Positions 1-6,841 of a DNA stretch of 12,270 nucleotides are shown piece by piece. The stretch's first letter is position 1. Each line of letters begins with the position of its first letter. The notes beneath the pieces were generated by a model. That model was not told the origin of the DNA and searched no databases. It saw nothing but the letters and a program-made list of their open reading frames with translations. The DNA is from Acidobacteriota bacterium. GTDB taxonomy: Bacteria > Acidobacteriota > Blastocatellia > Pyrinomonadales > Pyrinomonadaceae. The stretch is from NCBI GenBank assembly GCA_003222835.1, contig QHXE01000063.1, forward strand, positions 1-12,270, written 5' to 3'. Position numbers and translations under genes: made by a program.

Positions 1-1317
1 GAGCAGTATATTGAAAACCCGACGGGCCCAATTCACCACGAAGACATTCCCCGCGTCATGGAAAAGTGGCGAACCAGCATCTCCGTTGGGGAACCGTACG
101 AGGCTGAAATGCGTTTACGGCGGGCTGACGGGGAATATCGCTGGTTCATGGTTCGCACTGAGCCGTTACGCGACGAGCAGGGAAACATCGTTAAGTGGTA
201 CGGTGTATCAACCGATATTGAAGACCTGAAGCGGGCTGAAGCAGCCCTAAAAGAAAGCCAGCGCAGATTGGAAGAGGCCCAGCGTATCGCCCACGTCGGA
301 CATTGGGACCGGGATCTGGAAACCGGCCGCATCACGTGGTCCGACGAGATCTACCGCATTCTCGGTTTGTCTTTGCAAGAACGCGACTCAACTCGAACGG
401 AATGGCTCGATATAGTTCATCCGGAAGACAGGCAAAGACTGTCTCTTGCTATTGAAGAGATGCAGCGTGGCATCCGGCGCTTTGACGTTGAATTCCGTAT
501 TGTGCGCCCCAACGGAGAGGTGCGTTTCCTTCACAGCCTGGGTGACGTTATCCGCGACGAACGGGGCCGGCCTCTGCGCAGGTTCGGCACGGCGCAGGAT
601 ATCACTGAGCGCAAGCAGGCAGAGGAGAAACTCAGAGCCACCAGCGAGCAGTTGCGCTCTCTCTCTGCTAGCCTTCAATCAGCTAAAGAAGAGGAAGGCG
701 CTCGTATCGCTCGTGAGATTCATGATGAACTCGGCTCCAGGCTCACAAGTTTGAAGTGGGATTTGGAAGGTATCAACAAAATCCTCTCGGACTCAGGAGA
801 GCAACTGCCGGAACTGCGCAAAAAGCTAGAAACGATGATCGAGCTGACTGATGAAACGATCGATACTATCAGAAGAATATCTTCTGAGCTGCGACCAAGC
901 ATCCTTGACGACCTCGGCTTAGTCGCGGCCATCGAATGGCAAGCAAAAGAGTTTCAGACCCGAACGAGAATCGTCTGCACCTGTGATTGCTCTATGGAAA
1001 ACGTCGGTCTGAACCGCAAACAATCGACGGCAGTTTTCCGCATCTTTCAAGAGGCTCTGACTAATGTCCTACGTCACGCGCAAGCAACGAAAATTGACAT
1101 CAGGACCAAACAAGAGGATGGTCAATTCGTCTTAACTGTCAGCGACAATGGCCGGGGAATTACTGAGGCAGAAAAATCGGATGTGCTGTCATTGGGTCTT
1201 TTGGGCATGAAAGAGCGGGCCCGCCTCGTTGGGGGAGAAATCGACATAGCCAGAAGTGAAGAAGGCGGAACTGCAATTACCGTACGGGTGCCCGTCGCGC
1301 GCAATGGCGGATGTTGA
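1..1317 (+). CDS. PAS-domain sensor histidine kinase, HisKA_3 (NarX/DegS-like) type, 5'-truncated
   Basis: The frame is open from base 1, so the gene begins outside the window; 438 codons are visible. Residues 1 to about 75 are the end of a PAS_3-type domain (HHEDIPRVMEKW, then EYRWFMVRTEPLRDEQGNIV). A second PAS domain covers about 95-205 (GHWDRDLETGRITWSDEIYRI, VHPEDR, ending GTAQDITERK). A HisKA_3 dimerisation region follows, with H-box REIHDELG and predicted phospho-accepting His241 (codon 721-723). The HATPase has an N-box (QEALTNVLRHA, Asn355), DNGRG at 382-386 and GLLGMKERA at about 399-407, and ends in a usual place. No membrane segment is visible; one could lie upstream. By family, it autophosphorylates His and passes phosphate to a NarL/FixJ regulator, here most simply the next gene 47 bases on. 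All kinase motifs look intact. The signal sensed cannot be told. Confidence 0.93.
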   Translation, partial: EQYIENPTGPIHHEDIPRVMEKWRTSISVGEPYEAEMRLRRADGEYRWFMVRTEPLRDEQGNIVKWYGVSTDIEDLKRAEAALKESQRRLEEAQRIAHVGHWDRDLETGRITWSDEIYRILGLSLQERDSTRTEWLDIVHPEDRQRLSLAIEEMQRGIRRFDVEFRIVRPNGEVRFLHSLGDVIRDERGRPLRRFGTAQDITERKQAEEKLRATSEQLRSLSASLQSAKEEEGARIAREIHDELGSRLTSLKWDLEGINKILSDSGEQLPELRKKLETMIELTDETIDTIRRISSELRPSILDDLGLVAAIEWQAKEFQTRTRIVCTCDCSMENVGLNRKQSTAVFRIFQEALTNVLRHAQATKIDIRTKQEDGQFVLTVSDNGRGITEAEKSDVLSLGLLGMKERARLVGGEIDIARSEEGGTAITVRVPVARNGGC

Positions 1318-1350
1318 GTGGTTGAAAGAGAGCCACACTCGTCGCGCGTT

Positions 1351-1356
1351 AGGTGA
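1351..1356 (+). promoter_or_regulatory. Shine-Dalgarno site that decides the start of the first response regulator
   Basis: AGGTGA lies 8 bases before ATG 1365. It overlaps the alternative in-frame GTG at 1353, which has no such site in front of it. This favours 1365 as the start and shortens the protein by four residues. Confidence 0.6.
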
Positions 1357-1364
1357 AGCAAGCA

Positions 1365-1964
1365 ATGAAGCGAGTTTTGATAGTTGACGATCATGAAGTG
1401 GTCCGCAACGGATTGAAGAAGATACTCGAAGCGCAACCTGGCGGAATCGAGTTTGGCGACGCCGGCACGGCTGAGGAAGCGATCGAAGACATTTCTTTGG
1501 GCGGCGGCCGGAATGGGCTGGATACCCTGAAAGAGCTGAAGCAGATACGGCCTCGGCTTCAGGTGTTAATCCTGACAATGCACTCAGAAGAACAATACGC
1601 GCGTCGCTCTTTTAGATCGGGCGCGGCCGGCTACATCACCAAAGACAGTCCGCGGGCAGAGTTAATCCGCGCAGTAAGCAAGGTTATGGAAGGCGGGAAA
1701 TATGTAAGCCCGGTGCTCGCCGAAAAACTCGTTGCCTACATCGAAAAGGACATAAACGGGCCACCGCATGAAACACTTTCCGATCGCGAGTTTCAAGTAA
1801 TGCGGCTGATTGCTTCGGGAAAAACCGTCAGCGAGATTGCTGAGCTACTCTCGCTTAGCGACAAGACGATCAGCACTTATAGGGCGCGTATTCTTGAGAA
1901 AATGGGCATGAAAACCAGCGCCGAACTGACGCATTACGCGATCCGGAACGAGCTGGTAGATTAG
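1365..1964 (+). CDS. NarL/FixJ-family response regulator with an apparently deleted receiver strand
   Basis: A 199-residue protein with an N-terminal receiver and a C-terminal LuxR-type HTH. ATG 1365 is chosen over GTG 1353 because AGGTGA sits 8 bases ahead. The acidic pair is Asp8-Asp9 (LIVDDH), the acceptor is Asp42 (EDISL), the switch residue is Thr71 (LILTMH) and the conserved Lys is Lys93 (GYITKDS). The oddity lies just before Asp42: AEEAIE runs straight into DISL. Relatives carry about 12 more residues there, ending in the hydrophobic beta-3 strand (pattern DLVIL). The usual SLPG turn is SLGGG. The HTH at about 138-195 (LSDREFQVMRLIASGKTVSEIA, then KTISTYRARILEKMG) is complete, so DNA binding is probably kept. 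It is the natural partner of the kinase upstream. Alternatives are a real in-frame deletion, a decaying gene or an assembly error. Confidence 0.9.
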   Translation: MKRVLIVDDHEVVRNGLKKILEAQPGGIEFGDAGTAEEAIEDISLGGGRNGLDTLKELKQIRPRLQVLILTMHSEEQYARRSFRSGAAGYITKDSPRAELIRAVSKVMEGGKYVSPVLAEKLVAYIEKDINGPPHETLSDREFQVMRLIASGKTVSEIAELLSLSDKTISTYRARILEKMGMKTSAELTHYAIRNELVD

Positions 1965-2107
1965 AGCAATCAGGCCTCACCCCTCCTTTCTAGACCTTAG
2001 TTCCAACGCACTGAATAGTAACCCCTTCGCAGGCCAAGCTCTGCGCAATCTCTGACTGTGTAAGGCAAACCCTGACAGGACTATCAGCTATTCTCTGACG
2101 CGAAAAT

Positions 2108-2138
2108 CATAGCCAGCCTGATATTCATAGCCCGCCTG
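2108..2138 (+). repeat. Short tandem direct repeat upstream of the second regulator gene
   Basis: CATAGCCAGCCTG (2108-2120) and CATAGCCCGCCTG (2126-2138) match at 12 of 13 bases, 18 bases apart, within the 206-base spacer before ATG 2171. It could be a paired regulator-binding site or chance. The rest of that spacer shows three CTGAC words (2052, 2072, 2095) and no convincing promoter. Confidence 0.35.
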
Positions 2139-2170
2139 CGTTTGTATCCTTACGGTTTTCGTCGAAGACA

Positions 2171-2860
2171 ATGGAGTTCCCACTCAAGCCGATTCGAGTC
2201 CTGCTGGCAGACGACATCGGCCTAATAAGAACCGGCTTGCGCGCGCTACTGGAAAGAATTACGGACGTCGAGGTTGTCGCGGAAGCGTTCGACGAGCTAG
2301 AGACGATACGTCTAATTAAGCAGCACGAACCGGGCATCCTCTTAATGCACAGCTCCATGTCCAGAATGAATTGTTTGGAAATGGCAAGACGGATCACCAG
2401 GGAATTCCCGAAGGTGCACGTGATCCTTCTTTCAAGACATGCGAATGGAGAGTACATAGGGCAAGCGTTGCGTAGTGGCGTGGCTGGATACTTGCTGATG
2501 ACCGCGTCGCCCGACGAACTCGAGCAGGCAATCAAAACCGTAGCCGGCGGCAAAACTTATCTTAGCAATTTAGGAATGAAACACCTGGCTGATTTCGTGC
2601 GCAGCGCGAGCGGCAAGGAAAGCCTGCTCGAGCGTTTGACGCCGCGACAACGAGAGGTATTTGAACTGCTCGTTCAGGGTCAATCAACGAAGCAAATCGG
2701 CCTGGCTTTGAATATCAGCGTAAAGACCGTCGAAAGTCATCGCGCCCAGATAATGGAGCGCCTGGATATTCATGACATTACCGGTCTGGTTCGCTACGCA
2801 ATTAAGGTCGGGGTAGTTGACCTTGAAGACAAAACACTTCTGAATCAGAGTGAAGAATAG
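2171..2860 (+). CDS. Atypical NarL/FixJ response regulator with a pseudo-receiver (Asp to His, Lys to Met)
   Basis: A 229-residue protein with a receiver at about 7-125 and a LuxR-type HTH at about 156-213 (LTPRQREVFELLVQGQSTKQIG, then KTVESHRAQIMERL). The fold is recognisable: IRVLLADD with Asp14-Asp15, switch residue Ser88 (VILLSRHA), and VAGYLL before the last helix. The acceptor position, normally LMDISMPGMNG in such proteins, reads LLMHSSMSRMNC. Asp is thus His60 (codon 2348-2350), and the Pro-Gly after it is Ser-Arg. The invariant Lys after GYLL is Met110 (codon 2498-2500). With both gone, ordinary Asp phosphorylation should be impossible, while DNA binding looks intact. It is probably a phosphorylation-independent regulator, or one controlled by binding a partner. 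No strong Shine-Dalgarno precedes ATG 2171. It lies 206 bases after the first regulator, so it may have its own promoter. Confidence 0.92.
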   Translation: MEFPLKPIRVLLADDIGLIRTGLRALLERITDVEVVAEAFDELETIRLIKQHEPGILLMHSSMSRMNCLEMARRITREFPKVHVILLSRHANGEYIGQALRSGVAGYLLMTASPDELEQAIKTVAGGKTYLSNLGMKHLADFVRSASGKESLLERLTPRQREVFELLVQGQSTKQIGLALNISVKTVESHRAQIMERLDIHDITGLVRYAIKVGVVDLEDKTLLNQSEE

Positions 2861-2907
2861 GACATCATCAGCAGCGCGGATTGAAGATTTAGTGATGGAA
2901 GCCTTCT

Positions 2908-3273
2908 ATGTTTGAGCTCGTCCGCCAGTCATCTCATTTGGTTGCTACATTCGAAGGCATTCTTACCGACGATGACTTCATCAGGTGCTTTACCGAGATC
3001 GTATCCATTAGCATCGAGGAGCCGAATACCAGTTTGTTAGTCGATCTCTCGGGGACTGAGCGCATAAGCGTCGGGTCTGGAACCGTGCGCAGAGCTGCTG
3101 ATCTCTTCAAGTCTTTAAGTAAAAGCGTCACGCGAAAAGTTGCGATTATCGCGCCTAGAGAGGAAATCTTCGGCATGGCGCGCATGTATGAGTTGATGCG
3201 ACCTCCATCACCGTCAGACTTAACTGTATTCCGAACTGCGACAGGAGCTAAGGAATGGCTCGGTGTCTCATAA
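2908..3273 (+). CDS. Small STAS/SpoIIAA-like cytosolic protein
   Basis: A 121-residue protein with no signal peptide or membrane segment. The order VATFEGILTDDD, SLLVDLSGTERISVGSG, RKVAIIAPREEIFGMARMYELM and a C-terminal FRTATGAKEWLG matches small single-domain proteins of the STAS/SEC14-like (SpoIIAA-like) group. The start of a strand, a LVDLSG strand-turn, a helix, then VAIIAP and an amphipathic helix are typical. True anti-sigma antagonists carry a phosphorylatable Ser/Thr after the DLSG strand. Here the Ser-Val-Gly-Ser-Gly stretch (about 54-58) is in the right area, but I cannot say it is used. GGAAG about 6 bases ahead supports ATG 2908. It follows the pseudo-receiver gene by 47 bases on the same strand, so the two are probably co-transcribed and it might be that regulator's partner (inference). 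Confidence 0.7.
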   Translation: MFELVRQSSHLVATFEGILTDDDFIRCFTEIVSISIEEPNTSLLVDLSGTERISVGSGTVRRAADLFKSLSKSVTRKVAIIAPREEIFGMARMYELMRPPSPSDLTVFRTATGAKEWLGVS

Positions 3274-3523
3274 GGCCAACGATGCGTCAGCCCTTCCGGC
3301 TGGTGCTCATTCGCCAACTATCTTGTCGAAAGGGTCGAACCGGCAGCTTGCTACCTTTCTTCCCGCCACAATGTTTTTGGTCTGCTTGTTGCTGCGCATA
3401 AATCCCAAAACGGTTCGGCTGACCTGTTACGTTGCACTTAAGCAAAACTTTTGACATGAAACAGGTACAGTCTCGCGAAGCTAGGGCCTGTCAACAAAGC
3501 GCTCGAGAGAAGGGGCAAACACC
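3274..3523. other. Spacer between the signalling block and the efflux block
   Basis: No gene is supported here. A small hairpin, CAGCC-CTTCC-GGCTG (3288-3302), lies 14 bases after the STAS-like gene and might help end transcription, but no U-run follows. CGAACCG (3336-3342) and CGGTTCG (3411-3417) are inverted. TTGACA at 3451-3456 resembles a -35 box, but no -10-like hexamer lies 16-18 bases downstream, so I do not call a promoter. Confidence 0.4.
3510..3515 (+). promoter_or_regulatory. Shine-Dalgarno site supporting the TTG start of the TolC-family gene
   Basis: AAGGGG lies 8 bases before TTG 3524. No in-frame ATG or GTG occurs between this TTG and the signal-peptide core, so the site is the main support for this start. 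Confidence 0.5.
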
Positions 3524-5110
3524 TTGATTCGTTCATGGTTTGCGTTTCTGGCGAGGTGTCCGAAAATATGCAGTGCGAGTTCGATATGCAAGCGCTCGCC
3601 GTGTAAGTGCATTCCGTCGTCGATCGTTCTGAGTCTGATCTACTCGCTCAGTTTTGCGCAGCAGGCTGGCCAGAGCACTCCTCAAGGGCGAACAACTCAA
3701 GGCCAATCTCAAAGTCAGCAGTCGCCGTCTCAAGCAACTGCCCAGCCCGGTTCGAGAGCCGGTCAAACTGGTGGACCACCTTCGCAAAGGACGGCGCCAT
3801 CCGTGCCGATCACCGGCGCGCAGCAAGTTCCCGGCGCGGCGAAAACGAGTCCAGGTGTTTCGACATTGAGCTTCGAACAGGCGATCACTCTGGCGTTGGA
3901 AAATAATCTCGCGACGCTGTTGGCGAAAGAACGACGCCGGGAAGCACGCGGGTTTGAAACCGAATCGCTCGCGGGATTGCTGCCCAACGTTTCGGGCGCG
4001 GCCTACCAAGCCAGCATCACTGAGAACCTCGCAGCGCTGGGTCTCACGCCCGGAAAATTTCCAGGTCTCAACTCGACCTTCATCGGTCCTTTCAAGAACT
4101 TCGACGCGCGCGTGCGGCTCGAGCAAACGATCTTCAGCTTAAGCGCGCTCAGAACATTTCAAGCGGGACGCGCCGGCGTGCGCGTCGCCGCGTTGCAGGA
4201 GAATCTGGCGCGTGAACAAGTCGCGATGATCACGGGCCTCGCTTATCTGGAGTCGATGCGCGCCGATCGATCGGTGGCGGCGGCGCAGGCAAACGTCGAA
4301 CTCGCGCAAACCCTCCTAAAGCTCGCGCAGGATCAGCACAGCGTCGGCGTGGCCACTGGCGTCGACGTCACTCGCGCAGAAACTCGCGTGGCCCAGGAGC
4401 AGGTCAGGCTGGCACGCGCACAGACCGACGCGGAAGAAGCGCGTCTGCAACTTCAGCGCATCACGGGGCTGCCTTTAGGTAGCGGTATGACTTTGACTGA
4501 TCCGTTGCGCTTTGAAATCGAAACGCTTCCCGCGATCGAAAGCTCGGTCGCGCAAGCCGAAGACAATAGGGCGGAAGTGCGCGTTGCGGAGGCGCAAGTC
4601 ACGATGAGCAATTATGAAAAGCGCGCGGCACAAGCGGAACAACAGCCTTGGCTCGAGTTTCTTGGCGACTATGGCATGAGCGGCATCACACCCACGAACA
4701 CAGATTTGCCGACGCGTCGTGTCGCAGTCCAATTGAATGTGCCGATCTTTAATGGTGGTTTGACGCGTGGACGAATTCAGGTGGCGACCAGTCGTAAGAG
4801 CCAGGCGGAACTTCAACTCGCGAGCGTTCGCGGCCAGGTCGAAGAAGATGTGCGTTTGGCCTTTGCCGATCTTCGCACCACAGCCGAGGCGGTGCGCGCC
4901 GCGGATCTCTCGGTGACGTTGGCGTCACGTGAACTGGAGATGGCGCGCGATCGGTTTCGCTCCGGCGTCGGTGACAACATCGAAGTCGTTACCGCGCAAG
5001 CCGCCCTCGCCAACGCAAGACTAGACCAGGTGACGGCGCTCGCGGTTTACAACGGCGCGCGTTTGAATTTAGCCGCGGCGTTGGGACGCGCACAGAGTTT
5101 TCGTTGGTGA
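3524..5110 (+). CDS. TolC-family outer-membrane efflux protein
   Basis: A 528-residue outer-membrane channel of a tripartite exporter. A signal-peptide core lies at about 32-45 (SSIVLSLIYSLSFA, likely cut before QQ). About 60 residues rich in Gln, Ser, Thr, Pro and Gly follow, forming a flexible linker. The two TolC/OEP repeats start at LSFEQAITLALENN (about 115-128). The first covers the long helices with DQHSVGVATGVDVTRAETRVAQEQV; the second starts near EVRVAEAQV and has the matching DRFRSGVGDNIEVVTAQAALANARL before the end. The G-V-x-x-x-x-D/E-V-x-x-A-x-x halves are diagnostic. The start is TTG, giving an odd Cys-rich, basic n-region of about 30 residues (four Cys) before the hydrophobic core, so the true start may be a rarer codon further in. 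It is followed by HlyD and MFS genes and should be their outer-membrane partner. Confidence 0.9.
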   Translation: MIRSWFAFLARCPKICSASSICKRSPCKCIPSSIVLSLIYSLSFAQQAGQSTPQGRTTQGQSQSQQSPSQATAQPGSRAGQTGGPPSQRTAPSVPITGAQQVPGAAKTSPGVSTLSFEQAITLALENNLATLLAKERRREARGFETESLAGLLPNVSGAAYQASITENLAALGLTPGKFPGLNSTFIGPFKNFDARVRLEQTIFSLSALRTFQAGRAGVRVAALQENLAREQVAMITGLAYLESMRADRSVAAAQANVELAQTLLKLAQDQHSVGVATGVDVTRAETRVAQEQVRLARAQTDAEEARLQLQRITGLPLGSGMTLTDPLRFEIETLPAIESSVAQAEDNRAEVRVAEAQVTMSNYEKRAAQAEQQPWLEFLGDYGMSGITPTNTDLPTRRVAVQLNVPIFNGGLTRGRIQVATSRKSQAELQLASVRGQVEEDVRLAFADLRTTAEAVRAADLSVTLASRELEMARDRFRSGVGDNIEVVTAQAALANARLDQVTALAVYNGARLNLAAALGRAQSFRW

Positions 5111-5139
5111 TTCTCCCTTCTCTCGGAGGAGAGGGAGAA
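5111..5139. repeat. Hairpin just after the TolC-family gene, related to a CTCTCCC/GGGAGAG repeat
   Basis: TTCTCC at 5111-5116 pairs with GGAGAA at 5134-5139, and CTCTC with GAGAG inside, with a three-base bulge on the left arm. It starts right after the stop codon. It resembles the hairpin part of the repeat at 9394-9553 but lacks the GGGTGAGGG tail. There is no U-run, so if it stops transcription it does so weakly. Confidence 0.55.
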
Positions 5140-5183
5140 ACAATGGTTCGGGAAGAAGGAAGCAAGAACATAAGTGGACAGCA

Positions 5184-5326
5184 AGTCCCGTAGGGACTCA
5201 ATGTTTATAGATAACGTCGGCACCCGAATTTCAAAGCCCATTTATGGGCGAAAGAAGTTGCGCTCATAAAGGAGCGTCGCGTATTTCAATCCTCCGCATA
5301 CATAAACATTTGACCGCTACGCGGTC
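5184..5326. repeat. Nested palindromic (REPIN/MITE-like) element in the tolC-hlyD spacer
   Basis: A 143-base element of two inverted halves. The outer hairpins are AGTCCC-GTA-GGGACT (5184-5198) and GACCGC-TAC-GCGGTC (5312-5326). Next to them is the inverted pair AATGTTTAT (5200-5208) and ATAAACATT (5302-5310). The inner hairpins are GCCCA-TTTA-TGGGC (5236-5249) and CGCTC-ATAAAG-GAGCG (5261-5276). Read in the same direction, both outer hairpins have a GTA loop and are followed by an ATGTTTAT tail, while the stem bases differ and pairing is kept. It encodes no protein. It would fold in any tolC-hlyD transcript. Confidence 0.8.
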
Positions 5327-5361
5327 GTTTCCTCTGCGCATGATCTTAGGCGAAGCTTCTG

Positions 5362-6819
5362 ATGGCTAATCAACACAACAATGGTGACGACGAAGGCAAG
5401 CCGGAAGAAACTCAGAACGAGGGCCAGACCGAAGTATCGGAATCAAAAGAAGATTCTGGTCCCGTCGACGAATACGGCGAGCCTCTGGACGAAGAAGAGC
5501 ACGAGCACGCGAAGAAGCGACCCGTCTACAAACGTCCGGCCTTTCTGATTGGCGGCGCGATCATTCTACTCATCGCGTTGTTCGCGGGCAGCGCTTACTG
5601 GCTATATGCGCGCGCGCATGAATCGACCGACGACGCTTTCATCGACGGACACATCATACAAGTCAGTCCGAAAGTCTCGGGTTACGCAACCAAAATCTAT
5701 GTGACGGACAATCAGGAAGTGAAGGCCGGCGATTTGATCGTCGAACTCGATCCTCGCGATTTCGAAGCGAAAGTCGCCCAAGCCAAGGCCGCATTGAATG
5801 CCGGCCTTTCGCAGCAAAAGCAGTCTCAATCTCAGGTATTGTTGACTCGTGCCTCCACGCGCGCAAACGTGCAGCAGGCTTCGGCAGGCGTGCAACAGGC
5901 TCGCTCAGGGGTGTCAGGCGCGCGCGCGGGCGCGACCGCTGAGCGCAGTCGCACGAATCAGGCGGGCGCCGCCATCAACACCGCGGAAGCAAATATGCAA
6001 CAAGCTCGCGCGCAGGAGACCGCGGCGATTGCCGAAAGCGTACGCGCCAACGCGGACGTACAACGTTATCAAGCTCTCTACGACAAGGATGAAATCTCGC
6101 GGCAACGTCTGGACGAAGCGATCGCCGCGGCGCGTACTGCGAATGCACAGGTCAATGCCGCCCGCGAAAGGGTTATGGCCGCAGACGCGCAAATTCGCGA
6201 AGCGCGCGCGGCTGAATTTGCTCAGGCTTCGAATGCGCAGCGCGCGCAAACTCAAGTCACCGGCGCCCAGGCCCAAGTAAACGAAGCACTGGGCCGGCTG
6301 GCCCAGGCGAACACGAGGCCACAGCAAATCGCCGTCAGCCAGGCGCAAGAGTCTTCGGCGCAAGCACACATCGATGAGCTTCAGGCCGCCGTCGATGAGG
6401 CAGAATTGGAATTGTCTTATTCGAAGATTTACGCGCCGGAATCTGGCCGCGTCACGCGCAAGTCAATCGAGATCGGCTCCCTGGTCCAGGTGGGCCAGCC
6501 TTTGATGGCCGTCGTCTCCGGCGATGTCTGGGTGACCGCGAATTTCAAAGAAAGCCAGATCGGCAAAATGCAGCCCGGCCAAGCCGTCGAGATCGAAGTC
6601 GATGCCTACCCCGACAAAACTTTCAAAGGACACATTGACAGCGTTCAAGCTGGAACGGGCGCGCGCTTCAGTTTGCTTCCACCCGAGAACGCGACCGGCA
6701 GTTACGTTAAGGTGGTTCAACGGGTTCCGGTGAAGATTGTCTTCGAACAAAATCAAATCGACCCGCAACACAGGCTGTCGCCGGGAATGTCGGCCGTGCC
6801 CACGGTTAAGGTTCGGTGA
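5362..6819 (+). CDS. EmrA/HlyD-family membrane-fusion protein of an efflux pump
   Basis: A 485-residue periplasmic adaptor anchored in the inner membrane. Residues 1-55 are acidic and cytosolic. One membrane segment covers about 61-82 (FLIGGAIILLIALFAG), followed by the ESTDDAFIDGHIIQVSPKVSG signature and the first lipoyl half (to ELDPRDF, about 98-134). An Ala/Gln-rich coiled coil covers about 135-352, with the hairpin tip probably near 240-250 (LYDKDEISRQRLDEA). The second lipoyl half and barrel follow (YSKIYAPESGRVTR, GSLVQVGQPLMAVV, VTANFKESQIGKMQPGQAVEIEVDAYP). The end, with FSLLPPENATGSYVKVVQRVPVKI, is typical of EmrA. The coiled coil is longer than I expect for E. coli EmrA, implying a longer reach to the outer-membrane channel. 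The MFS transporter gene follows on the same strand, as in emrAB. ATG 5362 has only a weak Shine-Dalgarno (AGG, 11 bases ahead). Confidence 0.93.
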   Translation: MANQHNNGDDEGKPEETQNEGQTEVSESKEDSGPVDEYGEPLDEEEHEHAKKRPVYKRPAFLIGGAIILLIALFAGSAYWLYARAHESTDDAFIDGHIIQVSPKVSGYATKIYVTDNQEVKAGDLIVELDPRDFEAKVAQAKAALNAGLSQQKQSQSQVLLTRASTRANVQQASAGVQQARSGVSGARAGATAERSRTNQAGAAINTAEANMQQARAQETAAIAESVRANADVQRYQALYDKDEISRQRLDEAIAAARTANAQVNAARERVMAADAQIREARAAEFAQASNAQRAQTQVTGAQAQVNEALGRLAQANTRPQQIAVSQAQESSAQAHIDELQAAVDEAELELSYSKIYAPESGRVTRKSIEIGSLVQVGQPLMAVVSGDVWVTANFKESQIGKMQPGQAVEIEVDAYPDKTFKGHIDSVQAGTGARFSLLPPENATGSYVKVVQRVPVKIVFEQNQIDPQHRLSPGMSAVPTVKVR

Positions 6820-6841
6820 GGACAGATCATTTTCCATATGT

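Noticed and set aside
1318..1364. A possible hairpin terminator between kinase and first regulator (GTGG with CCAC)
   Set aside because: The stem is only about four bases with no U-run, and the close spacing suggests co-transcription.
3263..3454. A 63-codon open frame after the STAS-like gene
   Set aside because: It overlaps the end of that gene, has no Shine-Dalgarno, and shows no recognisable pattern.
3451..3479. A possible sigma-70 promoter at TTGACA before the TolC-family gene
   Set aside because: The hexamer is perfect, but the bases 17 downstream (CGCGAA) are nothing like a -10 box.
3533..4126. A 197-codon - strand open frame across the TolC-family gene
   Set aside because: It is an Arg-rich shadow of the coding strand with no domain; the + frame has clear TolC repeats.
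5184..5326. A CRISPR array or riboswitch reading of the hairpin-rich spacer
   Set aside because: The units are inverted rather than direct repeats with spacers, and no known riboswitch core is recognisable; an inverted hairpin element explains it better.
5914..6369. A - strand open frame across the coiled coil of the HlyD-like gene
   Set aside because: It is the antisense of Ala/Gln repeats, with no start context or motif.
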